Positions 38,078 through 46,282 of a DNA stretch of 54,515 nucleotides are shown here, piece after piece. Source of the DNA: JAHILA01 sp035528175 (GTDB lineage: Bacteria; Patescibacteriota; Minisyncoccia; RBG-13-40-8-A). The translations under genes and the position numbers were made by a program. Under the pieces are notes generated by a model, which worked only from the letters and a program-made list of their open reading frames with translations, was not told the origin of the DNA and made no database searches. How positions within the stretch are numbered: position 1 is the stretch's first letter; each line of letters opens with the position of its first letter. The stretch is taken from the NCBI GenBank assembly GCA_035528175.1, contig DATKZC010000007.1:1-54515 (forward strand), given 5' to 3'.

Positions 38078-38509
38078 TTAAACGCCCAGTTCGCCCAATC
38101 GTTCAGCAATATTATCAACTTCCTTTTCGCTTTGACTCTTAAACAGATTCCATCTGGCTTGATCCCAAATTTCCAAACGATTATAAATTCCGGCGATTAC
38201 CACATTCTTTTTTAATTGGGCGTATTTTTTTAAATAATCAGGGACAAGAACCCTACCTAAAGTATCTAAGTCAACTTCGCTTGCTCCTGCAAGCATTAAC
38301 CTACTAAAACCTCTGGGGTCTTTTTGACTAATCGGCAAATTACTTAATTTTTCTGCTAGTTTCTGCCATTCTTTTGACGGAAAAACAAAAAGACAGTTAT
38401 CCAGTCCCCTGGTAATAACTGCCTTAGCACCAAGCTCCTTCCTTAGTTTGGAAGGTATAGCTAATCTCTTTTTATCATCTATCGTGTGTACGTATTCGCC
38501 AATTAACAT
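38078..38509 (-). CDS. mraZ: transcriptional regulator MraZ
   Basis: 143 residues with two SpoVT/AbrB-like swapped-hairpin repeats: HTIDDKKRLAIPSKLRKELG and EVDLDTLGRVLVPDYLKKYAQL. MraZ represses its own division cluster by binding repeats upstream. Three GTGGA- or GGGGATAA-type words recur about 31 nt apart upstream (38512-38583), possible operators. Confidence 0.95.
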   Translation of the reverse strand: MLIGEYVHTIDDKKRLAIPSKLRKELGAKAVITRGLDNCLFVFPSKEWQKLAEKLSNLPISQKDPRGFSRLMLAGASEVDLDTLGRVLVPDYLKKYAQLKKNVVIAGIYNRLEIWDQARWNLFKSQSEKEVDNIAERLGELGV

Positions 38510-38511
38510 AA

Positions 38512-38583
38512 CTTATCCCCCGTTTGTTTTAATTATTAACACTTTTATCCACAATCTAACACTCTATTTAAATCTTATTCCAC
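38512..38583 (-). promoter_or_regulatory. candidate MraZ operator repeats
   Basis: On the minus strand GTGGAATAAG (38574-38583), GTGGATAAAAG (38542-38552) and GGGGGATAAG (38512-38521) recur with 30-32 nt spacing, close to three helical turns. Known MraZ sites elsewhere are GTGG-type direct repeats with a shorter spacing, so this is tentative. Confidence 0.4.
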
Positions 38584-38599
38584 TTAATTACCATTGTCA

Positions 38600-38620
38600 A
38601 CCCCCCGACTACGCTCGGGG
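38600..38620. repeat. intergenic GC palindrome upstream of mraZ
   Basis: CCCCGACTACGCTCGGGG is a short imperfect palindrome with the CTCGGGG motif of the coding elements. Together with the AT hairpin AATTAGCTTTTTAAAGCTAATTTTT-like stem near 38640-38668 it fills the gap between mraZ and the Clp gene. Confidence 0.5.
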
Positions 38621-38700
38621 CAAGTCCCTTGCGAAAACTAAAAATTAGCTTTAAAAAGCTAATTTTTAAGCATCCGCTAAAAAACTTATACACATTTTAT

Positions 38701-41238
38701 TCACATTGGCTCTTTTATCTCATTTGTATTTATTTCCACAAAGTCCCCACGTTTCAAATTCTGTTCAAGAATTATTTTCGCCACCCTGCTTTCAACTTCA
38801 TCCTGAATTACTCTTCTCATTGGTCTAGCTCCGAATTCAGGTTTATATCCCAATTTTACAATTTTTTCTACCAAATCCGAATTCACTATTAAACGCACTC
38901 CTGTTCCTTCCATTAATCGCTTAGACAAATCATTCATCATCAAAACTGCAATCTTAATTAAATCATCGTGAGACAATGGCTTAAATACCACCACCGCATC
39001 AAAACGATTTAAAAATTCTGCTCTGAAAATTTTCTCTTTCATTAGATAATCAACCAAATCTTCTTTAAAAGACGCCAAATTCCTTCCTTGCCTTACGCAC
39101 TGTCTAATTAATTCTGAGCCCGCATTCGAAGTACCGATAATAATTGATTCGGCAAAATTTACTCTCTTGCCAAAAGCATCAGTCAGCCAGCCCTCGTCTA
39201 AAACCTGAAGAAAAAGATTCAAAATATTGGGATGGGCTTTTTCAATTTCATCCAAAAGAATTAAGGAAAAGGGGTCATCATTCACCGCATTGGTCAAAAG
39301 CCCTGACTCGCCTTTTTCCTCTGACCCGATTAATCTGTTAATAGTAGAAATTTCCTGATATTCAGACATATCAAATCTAATCATTTTACTATCTGAACCA
39401 AAATACGCTTCAGCCAAAGCTTTTGAGGTTTCGGTCTTGCCAACTCCAGTCGGCCCAAGAAATAAGAAACTGCCAATTGGCCTTTTCTTGGATTTCATTC
39501 CAACCCTTGCCCTTCTCATTGCCTGGGAGATGACTTTCACTGCTTCTTCCTGGTCAATAATTCTTTCATGAATTCTTTCTTCAAGATGCAGAAGTTTTTT
39601 CTTTTCATCCTCTTGGATTGCGCCTATTGGTATTTCGACCCGCTCTGAAATAATTTTATTTACATACTCCGGCAAAACTGCCTTTTCTCTTTTTTGTTTT
39701 GTATAAACCAAAACCTCGGTTAAAATATCAACAGCTTTGGCAGGAAACGGCTTATCTGCCATATAACGGTCTGTCAGTTTGATAATGTCTCGCAAAATCC
39801 GATAACTTATAAAAATATCATATCTTTTTTCAAGTCCTGGCAGCATGTCCTCAAGAATAAAGATTGTCTGTTTTGGGGTCGGCTGGCTCATCTCTACTTT
39901 AACGAACAAATTTTTGACCGAGGTATTGTTTTTAATGTATTTATGCCAGCCATCAATAGTGGTTAATCCGATAATCTGAAAATTCGGCGAATTCAGATAC
40001 GGCAACAGGACTGAAGTAATATCAACAGCGCCCGGACCCTTTTCGTAGCCCAAATAATTGTGAATCTCGTCAATAATCAAAATAATGTTGCCGGCGCTTA
40101 TTGCTTCGGTAAATATTATTCTTAATCTTTCCAGAATGTCGCCAGAACTGTTTAGCCCTGCCAATACTGCCTGCATATCCAGTTCCAATACTCGCTTATC
40201 ATTTAAATTCTGAAAACTTCTTCCTTCAACAACTTTTTTGGCAAAGCCGTAAGCAATAGTTGAACGACCCGAACCTGGCTCGCCAATAAGCAAAACATTG
40301 TTTTCTCCGCTTCGGGAAAGAATTCTTTCAATGGCATAAATTTCTTTTTTATGACCGATGAGATTAATTGATAAATCTTCTTTTTTGATAATTTCAGTGA
40401 CTTCAACGCTATAATGATCCAAGTTGACGGTATAGCCGGCTGCCCAGCGTTTGCCCACTCCCCTTCTGCGCAATAAATTCTCCAAGAGCCAGAATTGTTT
40501 TCTTTTTAATATTTCGTGTTCAGTATAATCTTCCCAGATTGCCATGTGGTCAACATCCTCAAAAGTCATTTCTGAAGCAGATAAAATATTTCTGAAATTA
40601 TCATTTCCTTCGGCCGCAGCAACCAAGAAATCTCTTGCTTCAATGGTTCTATGGAAACTGGAAATAGCCAAGACAGCAGCATTTTTCAAAATTGACATGA
40701 ATTTCTGCTCGTCATCGCCTGGTTCAATTGTTTGCTTGATTTCTATTTTTAATTTTTCCCTGAATAAATCCTGGTCTAAGCCGAGATTATTAAAAATATA
40801 TTTGCCTTTAGCATCTCCCCAAAAATAATACACGACCGCAAAAGTATTCAGTCCTCTCTTTTTCTTTTGGCAGAATTTTAACGCCCGGACAATTGCCCTG
40901 GCCACACGGAAATCCAGATATTGCGCTAAATTAACATCTTTTACTTTTTCTACTGAAAGCCGATTAGCCAGAGACGATTTTATTAAAAAATTCTGGCGCA
41001 AAGCATCAACAAAGGCCAAGTAAATCGAAAAAATAACAAAAAAGCAGATAAGAATTATAAACAAGGCAAAACTTTGCTGCGAAGACAATTCCAAAAATCC
41101 CGACTTTAAAAACCCAGCAAGAAAAACCAAAGCAAGAAGAATAAAAATAATATTCAGAATTTTTATAATTTTTGGCGGGAAAACTCTTTCCAACTGGATT
41201 GCCCGATACATTAGATTTCTTTTTTCTAAATCAAACAT
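38701..41238 (-). CDS. membrane-anchored ClpC/ClpB-like AAA+ ATPase
   Basis: 845 residues. Two membrane helices (about 25-47, 56-78) precede a possible Clp-N-like helical region (about 105-235), then two AAA+ modules. D1 has GEPGSGRST (about 319-327) with Arg in place of the Walker A Lys, and IIDEIHN. D2 has GPTGVGKT (595-602), LLDEIEKAHP and the D2 C-terminal GYKPEFGARPMRRVIQ. The linker between modules is short, so there is no ClpB-type M-domain coil; ClpC is nearer. No clpP is adjacent and no IGF/L loop is obvious to me. It may unfold membrane or surface substrates. D1 may not hydrolyse ATP normally. Confidence 0.85.
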   Translation of the reverse strand: MFDLEKRNLMYRAIQLERVFPPKIIKILNIIFILLALVFLAGFLKSGFLELSSQQSFALFIILICFFVIFSIYLAFVDALRQNFLIKSSLANRLSVEKVKDVNLAQYLDFRVARAIVRALKFCQKKKRGLNTFAVVYYFWGDAKGKYIFNNLGLDQDLFREKLKIEIKQTIEPGDDEQKFMSILKNAAVLAISSFHRTIEARDFLVAAAEGNDNFRNILSASEMTFEDVDHMAIWEDYTEHEILKRKQFWLLENLLRRRGVGKRWAAGYTVNLDHYSVEVTEIIKKEDLSINLIGHKKEIYAIERILSRSGENNVLLIGEPGSGRSTIAYGFAKKVVEGRSFQNLNDKRVLELDMQAVLAGLNSSGDILERLRIIFTEAISAGNIILIIDEIHNYLGYEKGPGAVDITSVLLPYLNSPNFQIIGLTTIDGWHKYIKNNTSVKNLFVKVEMSQPTPKQTIFILEDMLPGLEKRYDIFISYRILRDIIKLTDRYMADKPFPAKAVDILTEVLVYTKQKREKAVLPEYVNKIISERVEIPIGAIQEDEKKKLLHLEERIHERIIDQEEAVKVISQAMRRARVGMKSKKRPIGSFLFLGPTGVGKTETSKALAEAYFGSDSKMIRFDMSEYQEISTINRLIGSEEKGESGLLTNAVNDDPFSLILLDEIEKAHPNILNLFLQVLDEGWLTDAFGKRVNFAESIIIGTSNAGSELIRQCVRQGRNLASFKEDLVDYLMKEKIFRAEFLNRFDAVVVFKPLSHDDLIKIAVLMMNDLSKRLMEGTGVRLIVNSDLVEKIVKLGYKPEFGARPMRRVIQDEVESRVAKIILEQNLKRGDFVEINTNEIKEPM

Positions 41239-41245
41239 ATTTGTT

Positions 41246-41704
41246 CCGATACAAATCTACAAATGGTATACGAATGCTACAAATCTTAATTAAGAATTCT
41301 TTTTGGTTTTATATAAGAATCTCTAAAATTCACAATTAACCCTAATCGCAACTTAGCGGCTCCAAGATATCTTTTCATCTGATAATAATCTTCTCTTAAA
41401 ATAAACTTTTTCGCCTTTAAATCAATTATGATTTTATCATCTATTAAAAAATCTACTTTATTCCCCTTGATTTCATAATCGTCATTATGAATTGGCACCT
41501 CTTTTTCTCTCTCGTATTTTATATTGTCTTTTTTAAATTTAATCTCAAGTAAATCAGCATACTGTCTTTCTTTACAAAATCTGCCTAATTCGTTATGTAC
41601 ATCAAAGAATAGACCCGTTAATTTATAAGAAACATCTGGATAAATAATTTTCACATTTTTTCTCATTTGTAGATTCGTATAAAAATTCGTTGATTCGTAT
41701 CGGG
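41246..41704 (-). mobile_element. GxxExxY gene boxed by ~40-bp inverted repeats
   Basis: The left repeat (41246-41285) begins CCGATACAAATC and ends ATACGAATGCTACAAATC. The reverse complement of the right repeat (41664-41704) begins CCGATACGAATC and ends ATACGAATCTACAAATG. About 30 of 40 positions agree with small gaps. The stop codon abuts the left repeat and the start codon is the last three bases of the right one, so the unit is repeat-gene-repeat with no spare DNA. No clear target duplication is visible. Gene-free relatives lie at 22203 and 49543. Confidence 0.75.
41286..41666 (-). CDS. GxxExxY-family protein, PDDEXK nuclease-like
   Basis: 126 residues. Family features are YKLTGLFFDVHNELGRF, then CKERQYADLLE (variant of the GxxExxY signature: Gly28, Glu33, Tyr36 kept, second Gly replaced), VDFLIDDKIIIDLKAK and ILREDYYQMKRYL with a final VNFRDSYIKPKRI. 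Asp72...Asp82-x-Lys84 fits the D...(D/E)xK nuclease core, which appears intact. The family is small, sporadic and of uncertain function; PD-(D/E)xK likeness suggests DNA cleavage. It lies between the Clp gene and a membrane-protein gene inside a pair of inverted repeats, suggesting mobility. Confidence 0.88.
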   Translation of the reverse strand: MRKNVKIIYPDVSYKLTGLFFDVHNELGRFCKERQYADLLEIKFKKDNIKYEREKEVPIHNDDYEIKGNKVDFLIDDKIIIDLKAKKFILREDYYQMKRYLGAAKLRLGLIVNFRDSYIKPKRILN

Positions 41705-41719
41705 GCTACAGTGCTAAAT

Positions 41720-42097
41720 TTAAATTATAAGCACTGCAGCAAAAATTAAAAGCCCCAGTAGAACTAGAGGCATGACCAGCCAAAGCGCGAAAAATATCGC
41801 TCCGACAACAGTTACTAAAATTAAAAATACAATACCAACTAAAATTGTAATCAATCTCACCAAAAATCCCAAACCGCGGGAAATTAGATTAAAGGCTAGG
41901 TAATCAAGAAATTTTTTAATATCCAATCCTCTCGGTTTACGGGTAATGTCTCTTTTCCAAGGCGCGAATAATGTTTTTAAAAGTAAGGGAATGGAAAAAT
42001 AATTCAGAGCAAAAATAACAAAATTCCTCCAAGCATCTAAAACGTTCCCAGCCGCTTCGCCATAATACCATTTCCAAAACACCAACAAAATAGCCAT
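41720..42097 (-). CDS. membrane protein, unknown
   Basis: 125 residues. A hydrophobic segment at about 25-42 is followed by a basic loop (FAPWKRDITRKPRGLDI) and two long C-terminal helices (about 78-98, 100-124). Not recognised by name; proteins of this shape (YYGEAAGNVLDAWRNF start) seem typical of small-genome bacteria. ATG lies 8 nt after TATAAT, a leaderless arrangement. tRNA-Val lies upstream on the same strand. Confidence 0.7.
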   Translation of the reverse strand: MAILLVFWKWYYGEAAGNVLDAWRNFVIFALNYFSIPLLLKTLFAPWKRDITRKPRGLDIKKFLDYLAFNLISRGLGFLVRLITILVGIVFLILVTVVGAIFFALWLVMPLVLLGLLIFAAVLII

Positions 42098-42105
42098 ATG
42101 CTTAT

Positions 42106-42111
42106 ATTATA
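42106..42111 (-). promoter_or_regulatory. -10 box (leaderless) of the 125-residue membrane protein
   Basis: TATAAT on the minus strand, 8 nt before the ATG at 42097; no ribosome binding site. Confidence 0.5.
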
Positions 42112-42136
42112 CAATATTTCAAAAGAAATAAAAAAT

Positions 42137-42208
42137 TGCGCATGCATGGAATTGAACCATGGACCCCTTCAATGTGAATGAAGTGCTCTACCGCTGAGCT
42201 ACATGCGC
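42137..42208 (-). tRNA. tRNA-Val (CAC anticodon)
   Basis: 72 nt. Acceptor GCGCATG/CATGCGC, discriminator A; D arm GCTCAGCGGTAGAGC; anticodon stem CTTCA/TGAAG with loop TTCACAT, anticodon CAC; T arm CATGG-TTCAATT-CCATG. CCA is not encoded. Confidence 0.95.
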
Positions 42209-42212
42209 GAAC

Positions 42213-43040
42213 TTACCACAAATTCAACTTGTTTATTAAAACGTCGCTGTTCTCGGAAATTAAATCGCGAACAAAACGGTCATACATGTCATAACGGTAA
42301 TTGAATTCTTTTGACGACATCAAGACGCATTTCAATTCCTTGCCCACCTCGGCTTCCAAATCTTTTAAGAATACTGAAAACTTTCTTTGGTTTATTTTGT
42401 CCCCCACAGCCAATAAATCTGCATCTGTACTATCGTCCCCTTTAAAAATTCCTGCCAGAACCAAAAGTTTTATATTTCCGGTTTTCCTGATATTTTCTAT
42501 TAATTCCCCCTTTGAAGAAATGGTTGATTTTAAAACCAAATCCTTCAGTTCATTAAGAAAATCAAAGTTGGGATTAAGATAAAAAACCCTTTTTCCTTGC
42601 GCAGTTTTTTTCCTAATTAAATCAATCTTTTCCAATTTTTTCATTTCCTGACGCAAAGCAAAAGGATTCGTTCTTAACATCTTTAAAATATCCCTTAACT
42701 GGAAATTATCACTAACATTCCTTAAAAAGAATTTCATCAGCTTTACCTTGGCCTGGGATTCGAATAATTGTTCCAAAATCCCTTTTCCAATATAAACTCT
42801 TGCTGTCTTTGCAGCCTTTCTGCGCTTTTTTATAGTTCTTTGTTTTTTTACTGTTCTTTTCCTTCGTTTCAAAACTTTCTTCGGCTTTCTGACCGCTCCT
42901 TTCTTTCTTTTCACCTGTTTTCTGATTTTTTTGCGCTTTTTGTGTCTTCCCGAAAAAAGCTTCGCATTTTGACGGGCTCTCCCACTTAGCCGCTTTGCGG
43001 CTTTGCGGCGGGTTTTCTTTCTTTTCTTCATATATCCCAT
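42213..43040 (-). CDS. basic-tailed HTH protein with nucleotidyltransferase-like domain
   Basis: 275 residues from ATG 43040, which has AGAGG upstream; longer frames read implausible sequence. Residues 1-85 are almost only Lys/Arg/Ala (KKRKKTRRKAAKRLSG, KPKKVLKRRKRTVKKQ), like a histone H1 tail. A winged HTH follows (about 95-160: MKFFLRNVSDNFQLRDILKML, LRQEMKKLEKIDLIRKK). The last part (about 190-265: NIKLLVLAGIFKGDDSTDADLLAVG) resembles a MNT-type nucleotidyltransferase, with the D-x-D in DSTDADLL. Possible roles are nucleoid packaging or a regulator that modifies a partner. Confidence 0.75.
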   Translation of the reverse strand: MGYMKKRKKTRRKAAKRLSGRARQNAKLFSGRHKKRKKIRKQVKRKKGAVRKPKKVLKRRKRTVKKQRTIKKRRKAAKTARVYIGKGILEQLFESQAKVKLMKFFLRNVSDNFQLRDILKMLRTNPFALRQEMKKLEKIDLIRKKTAQGKRVFYLNPNFDFLNELKDLVLKSTISSKGELIENIRKTGNIKLLVLAGIFKGDDSTDADLLAVGDKINQRKFSVFLKDLEAEVGKELKCVLMSSKEFNYRYDMYDRFVRDLISENSDVLINKLNLW

Positions 43041-43095
43041 AATACCTCTTTGCTTTAAATTTGTAAACCCTATAGATCGAGAATTCACTACAGAT

Positions 43096-43124
43096 TTGAT
43101 TTGAAGATTATATTTTGATATAAT
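43096..43124 (+). promoter_or_regulatory. promoter of the 40-residue gene (leaderless)
   Basis: TTGATT (43096-43101), 17-nt spacer, TATAAT (43119-43124), ATG 6 nt later at 43131; no ribosome binding site. Confidence 0.7.
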
Positions 43125-43130
43125 CAATTT

Positions 43131-43253
43131 ATGGATAAAACCATAGAAGAGACATTGGAAGAAAAAATCAAACGCAGAGAAAAAAGGAAAAAACCGAAAA
43201 TGAGGGTTTCGGGTAAAAGGGTATTCCAATTAAAAAAATTAATAAATAAATAA
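43131..43253 (+). CDS. 40-residue basic protein
   Basis: MDKTIEETLEEKIKRREKRK, then KPKMRVSGKRVFQLKKLINK. Strongly basic, single helix likely, no membrane segment. A promoter 6 nt before the ATG and a 1-nt gap to the next gene support it as a real first gene of an operon. Function unknown; the KMRVSGKRVF motif looks like a small RNA- or ribosome-binding element, which is a guess. Confidence 0.7.
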   Translation: MDKTIEETLEEKIKRREKRKKPKMRVSGKRVFQLKKLINK

Positions 43254-43254
43254 T

Positions 43255-43632
43255 ATGCGCTTTATTACCAAGCTTATTTTACAAATTCTGGCAAATGCTT
43301 TGGCAATATTCATTGCTGTCAGATATGTTCACGGTGCCAGCTTTGGCATAGGTTTTACAGGCGATTTGATGGATTATTTAATAGTCGGCCTGATTTTAGC
43401 TCTTGCGAATACCTTCGCCAGACCAATTTTAAAAATCGTCTCCGCTCCTCTGATTTTCATTACTATGGGATTATTCTTGATTGTGATAAATGCCATCATT
43501 CTTTTTGCAGTTGATTGGTTTGTTGAGGCATTGACGATTACCGGATTCATGGGATATTTCTGGGGCATAATCATAATTTCTATAGTTAATGCGGTTATCG
43601 TCGGCGGATTCAAAAAAAAAACAAAAAATTAA
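43255..43632 (+). CDS. phage holin family 4-2 type membrane protein
   Basis: 125 residues with four membrane helices (about 5-24, 37-58, 60-85, 95-118) and the loop NTFARPILKIVSAPLIFITMG typical of the mycobacterial-type 4-TM 'holin' (PF04020). In most bacteria these are chromosomal membrane proteins of unknown role, not lysis genes. No phage genes are nearby. Co-transcribed with secG. Confidence 0.85.
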   Translation: MRFITKLILQILANALAIFIAVRYVHGASFGIGFTGDLMDYLIVGLILALANTFARPILKIVSAPLIFITMGLFLIVINAIILFAVDWFVEALTITGFMGYFWGIIIISIVNAVIVGGFKKKTKN

Positions 43633-43656
43633 GAGTTGAGTAAAAATAAATATAAT

Positions 43657-43878
43657 ATGGATAAAATATTAAATATAGTCCAAATAGTTATTGCTGTTTT
43701 GTTAAGTATTTTAATTCTGATTCAGCAGCGAGGCACTGGCCTTTCGTCCGCATTCGGCGGCGAAGGAGGCGTCTACTTCAAAAAAAGAGGCGCGGAGAAA
43801 GTGATTTTCATCGCCACGATTATCATGGCAATACTTTTTATATTGAGCGCAATCTTAAGAATGGTGATTGTAAAATGA
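43657..43878 (+). CDS. secG: preprotein translocase subunit SecG
   Basis: 73 residues from ATG 43657, MDKILNIVQIVIAVLLSIL. Two membrane helices flank LIQQRGTGLSSAFGGEGGVYFKKRGAEK, the SecG signature. A TTG seven codons upstream is less likely. Accessory subunit of SecYEG. It overlaps the next gene by 4 nt (ATGA). Confidence 0.92.
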   Translation: MDKILNIVQIVIAVLLSILILIQQRGTGLSSAFGGEGGVYFKKRGAEKVIFIATIIMAILFILSAILRMVIVK

Positions 43879-45572
43879 TTAAATTTCCAACTTTACACCA
43901 ATGGCAAAAACTTTCGGGTGTTCTTAATAAAAAAGAACGTTATTTTATAATTGGGTTCCTAATTCTGATAATTACTTCTCTTTTCGGCTGGGTAATAGTG
44001 CATAAAATCCAGACCACAACAATAGCCCCTAATTTTGGTGGTAGTTTTTCCGAAGGAATTGTCGGAAACCCGCAATACCTTAATCCCGTCCTAAGCCAAG
44101 CCAATGATTCTGACAGGGATGTTGCGGAACTAATTTTCTCGGGACTGACCCATTATAACAGCAAAGGAGAAATAGTCCCCGACCTTGCGGAAAAATACAA
44201 TATTGGCGACAATGGTAAAACCTATGAATTCTTTTTAAAAAAAGACCTTAAATGGCACGATGGCGAACCATTTACAGCAGATGATATTATTTTTACAATC
44301 AACCGCATCCAGAATCCTGACTTCCGCAGTCCATTAAGAGTAAACTGGATTGGAATTGAAACGGAAAAAATTGACGATTTCACAATTCGCTTCAAAATGA
44401 AAACCGCATATGCTTCTTTTTTGACGAATACTACCACTGGTATAATTGCTAAGCATATTTGGGAAAAAATCCAGCCAGTAAATTTCTCTTCGGCCTTGGA
44501 AAATCTTGAGCCAATCGGAACCGGACCATATAAACTAGACAAAATCGAAAAAGACAAAGAAGGATTTGTAACATACATTGGATTAGAAGCATTCGGTGAT
44601 TATAAATCCGGCAGGAGACCGTTTATAGAAAAAATAAATCTGTATTTTTATCCGGATGAAGAGAGCGCAATTAAAGCATATAATCGTGGAAAAATCGATA
44701 ATTTGAGTTTAATTTCGATTAAAAATAAATCTTTGTTAAAAGGCGAGAATAGATCGAACATAAGAAAGTTGAAACTCCCCAGATATTTTTCCGTTTTCTT
44801 CAATCAAAGCAAAAGCACCGTTCTTTCCGATAAAACCGTCCGCCTTGCCCTAAATTATGCCACTAATAAAAAGCAGATTATTGAAGATGTATTAGAAGGC
44901 GAAGGAGACCCGGTTGACTCACCTATCCCAAATGGGGTTTGGGGACATGCCGATGATTTAAAAATTTACGATTTCGCGCAAGAGCATGCGAATAATATTT
45001 TGGAAGCAGCCGGATGGAAAGACGAAGACAATGACGGAGTTCGGGAAAAAAATGGAGAAAAATTGGAAATTGAATTAGTAACCACGGAATTAAAAGAGCT
45101 CCAACAAGTGGCAAATATTCTACAGGAGCAGTGGTCAAAAATTGGAGCTAAAACTAATGTTAAAATCATAGATATCGGCGAAATCCAACAGAACTATATC
45201 AGGCCACGCGAATATCAGGCATTATTATTCGGCGAAGTTTTGGGACTAGACCCGGACCCATACAGCTTCTGGTACTCAACCCAGAAAAAAGACCCGGGAC
45301 TGAATCTGTCTTTGTATGATAATAAAAAAGTTGACGATTTATTGAAAGATGGCAGACAGATTCTGGAAAAAGATTTAAGATTAAAGAAATACAAAGATTT
45401 CCAGCAGTTGGTTATTGATGATGCGCCAGTTGTGTTTCTTTACAATTCGTATCAGATTTATCTGACTTCCAAAAAAATCAAGGGTTTTGAAAACGAAAAC
45501 ATTGTCCTGCCCTCAAAAAGATTTGCAGACATAGAAAAGTGGTACATAAAGACGCAAAGGGTAAAAAAATAG
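43875..45572 (+). CDS. membrane-anchored peptide/nickel-type ABC substrate-binding protein
   Basis: 565 residues. An uncleaved-looking helix (about 23-42) replaces the usual lipobox. The SBP family 5 body follows: GNPQYLNPVLSQANDSDRDV, VPDLAEKYNIGDNGKTYEFFLKKDLKWHDG, FTADDIIFTINRI, GTGPYKLDKIE and RLALNYATNKKQIIEDV. It captures peptides or similar ligands for import. No permease or ATPase gene is near. It follows secG with 4-nt overlap, so coupled expression with secretion is possible. Confidence 0.9.
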   Translation: MIKFPTLHQWQKLSGVLNKKERYFIIGFLILIITSLFGWVIVHKIQTTTIAPNFGGSFSEGIVGNPQYLNPVLSQANDSDRDVAELIFSGLTHYNSKGEIVPDLAEKYNIGDNGKTYEFFLKKDLKWHDGEPFTADDIIFTINRIQNPDFRSPLRVNWIGIETEKIDDFTIRFKMKTAYASFLTNTTTGIIAKHIWEKIQPVNFSSALENLEPIGTGPYKLDKIEKDKEGFVTYIGLEAFGDYKSGRRPFIEKINLYFYPDEESAIKAYNRGKIDNLSLISIKNKSLLKGENRSNIRKLKLPRYFSVFFNQSKSTVLSDKTVRLALNYATNKKQIIEDVLEGEGDPVDSPIPNGVWGHADDLKIYDFAQEHANNILEAAGWKDEDNDGVREKNGEKLEIELVTTELKELQQVANILQEQWSKIGAKTNVKIIDIGEIQQNYIRPREYQALLFGEVLGLDPDPYSFWYSTQKKDPGLNLSLYDNKKVDDLLKDGRQILEKDLRLKKYKDFQQLVIDDAPVVFLYNSYQIYLTSKKIKGFENENIVLPSKRFADIEKWYIKTQRVKK

Positions 45573-45574
45573 AA

Positions 45575-46282
45575 ATGAATCTCAATAAATTAGAACCAGA
45601 TATTAGATATTTAGAAGATATGCAAAGCGTACTCTACGATAGGAAATGGTTGAAAACAGCTCCGAACATGGAGCTGTATTATATGTATCGCGATTTTATT
45701 GAAACTGAAAATGATTTTATGAGAGTAATTAAACATGATTTGCGCTATGACATTACAATTTTAAAACCAGTCCGATTGGGCAAAGAATTCAATAAAACCA
45801 TGGGTCACGACCATCCCATTGTTCCCGGAACAGACATCACCTATCCCGAATTATATGAAGTATTGGAAGGCAAGGCAGTTTTCATCTTGCAAGATTCAGA
45901 AGAAAACAAAATAAAAGATATTATTGCAATTAAAGCTAAAAAAGGAGACAAAATTATTGTTCCACCGAATTGCGAGCATCTAATTATTAATATCGGAAAA
46001 AAAGATTTAAAAACATGTAATTGGATTTCTCGCTCTTTTTCCACACATATTTACAAACCATTTAAAATGAAGCATGGATTCGGTTATTATGCATTAAAAG
46101 GATTGTTCGGAATAAAATGGGTTAAGAATTTAAATTATGAATCAGTTCCCTCTTTAAAATTTGAGAAGCCGAATAAATTCTATAATTTCAAAATCTCTAA
46201 AGACCAACCGAGTTATAGGCTGGTTAATAATTTGGATAAGCTTGATTTTTTAAAATCTCCGCAGAGATATAAATGGAATTAG
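45575..46282 (+). CDS. cupin-type glucose-6-phosphate isomerase
   Basis: 235 residues from ATG 45575, 2 nt after the preceding stop. The cupin core contains MGHDHPIVPGTDITYPELYEVLEGKA and PPNCEHLIINIG: His-x-His, Glu and His metal ligands as in archaeal PGI. The spaced YPELYEVLEG is the family mark. It interconverts glucose-6-P and fructose-6-P. The usual PGI is replaced by this non-homologous type in some bacteria and archaea. Other cupin isomerases remain possible. Its stop shares a base with tRNA-Leu. Confidence 0.8.
   Translation: MNLNKLEPDIRYLEDMQSVLYDRKWLKTAPNMELYYMYRDFIETENDFMRVIKHDLRYDITILKPVRLGKEFNKTMGHDHPIVPGTDITYPELYEVLEGKAVFILQDSEENKIKDIIAIKAKKGDKIIVPPNCEHLIINIGKKDLKTCNWISRSFSTHIYKPFKMKHGFGYYALKGLFGIKWVKNLNYESVPSLKFEKPNKFYNFKISKDQPSYRLVNNLDKLDFLKSPQRYKWN

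Noticed and set aside
41246..41285. Repeats near 41.2, 49.6 and 22.2 kb as a CRISPR array
   Set aside because: They are inverted pairs at scattered sites without regular spacers or cas genes.
43041..43229. N-terminal extension of the HTH-nucleotidyltransferase gene
   Set aside because: It reads Phe-rich sequence across a promoter region and the opposite-strand 43131 gene; a ribosome site precedes ATG 43040.
43255..43632. Holin-like protein as evidence of a prophage
   Set aside because: The family is mostly chromosomal and no other phage gene lies nearby.
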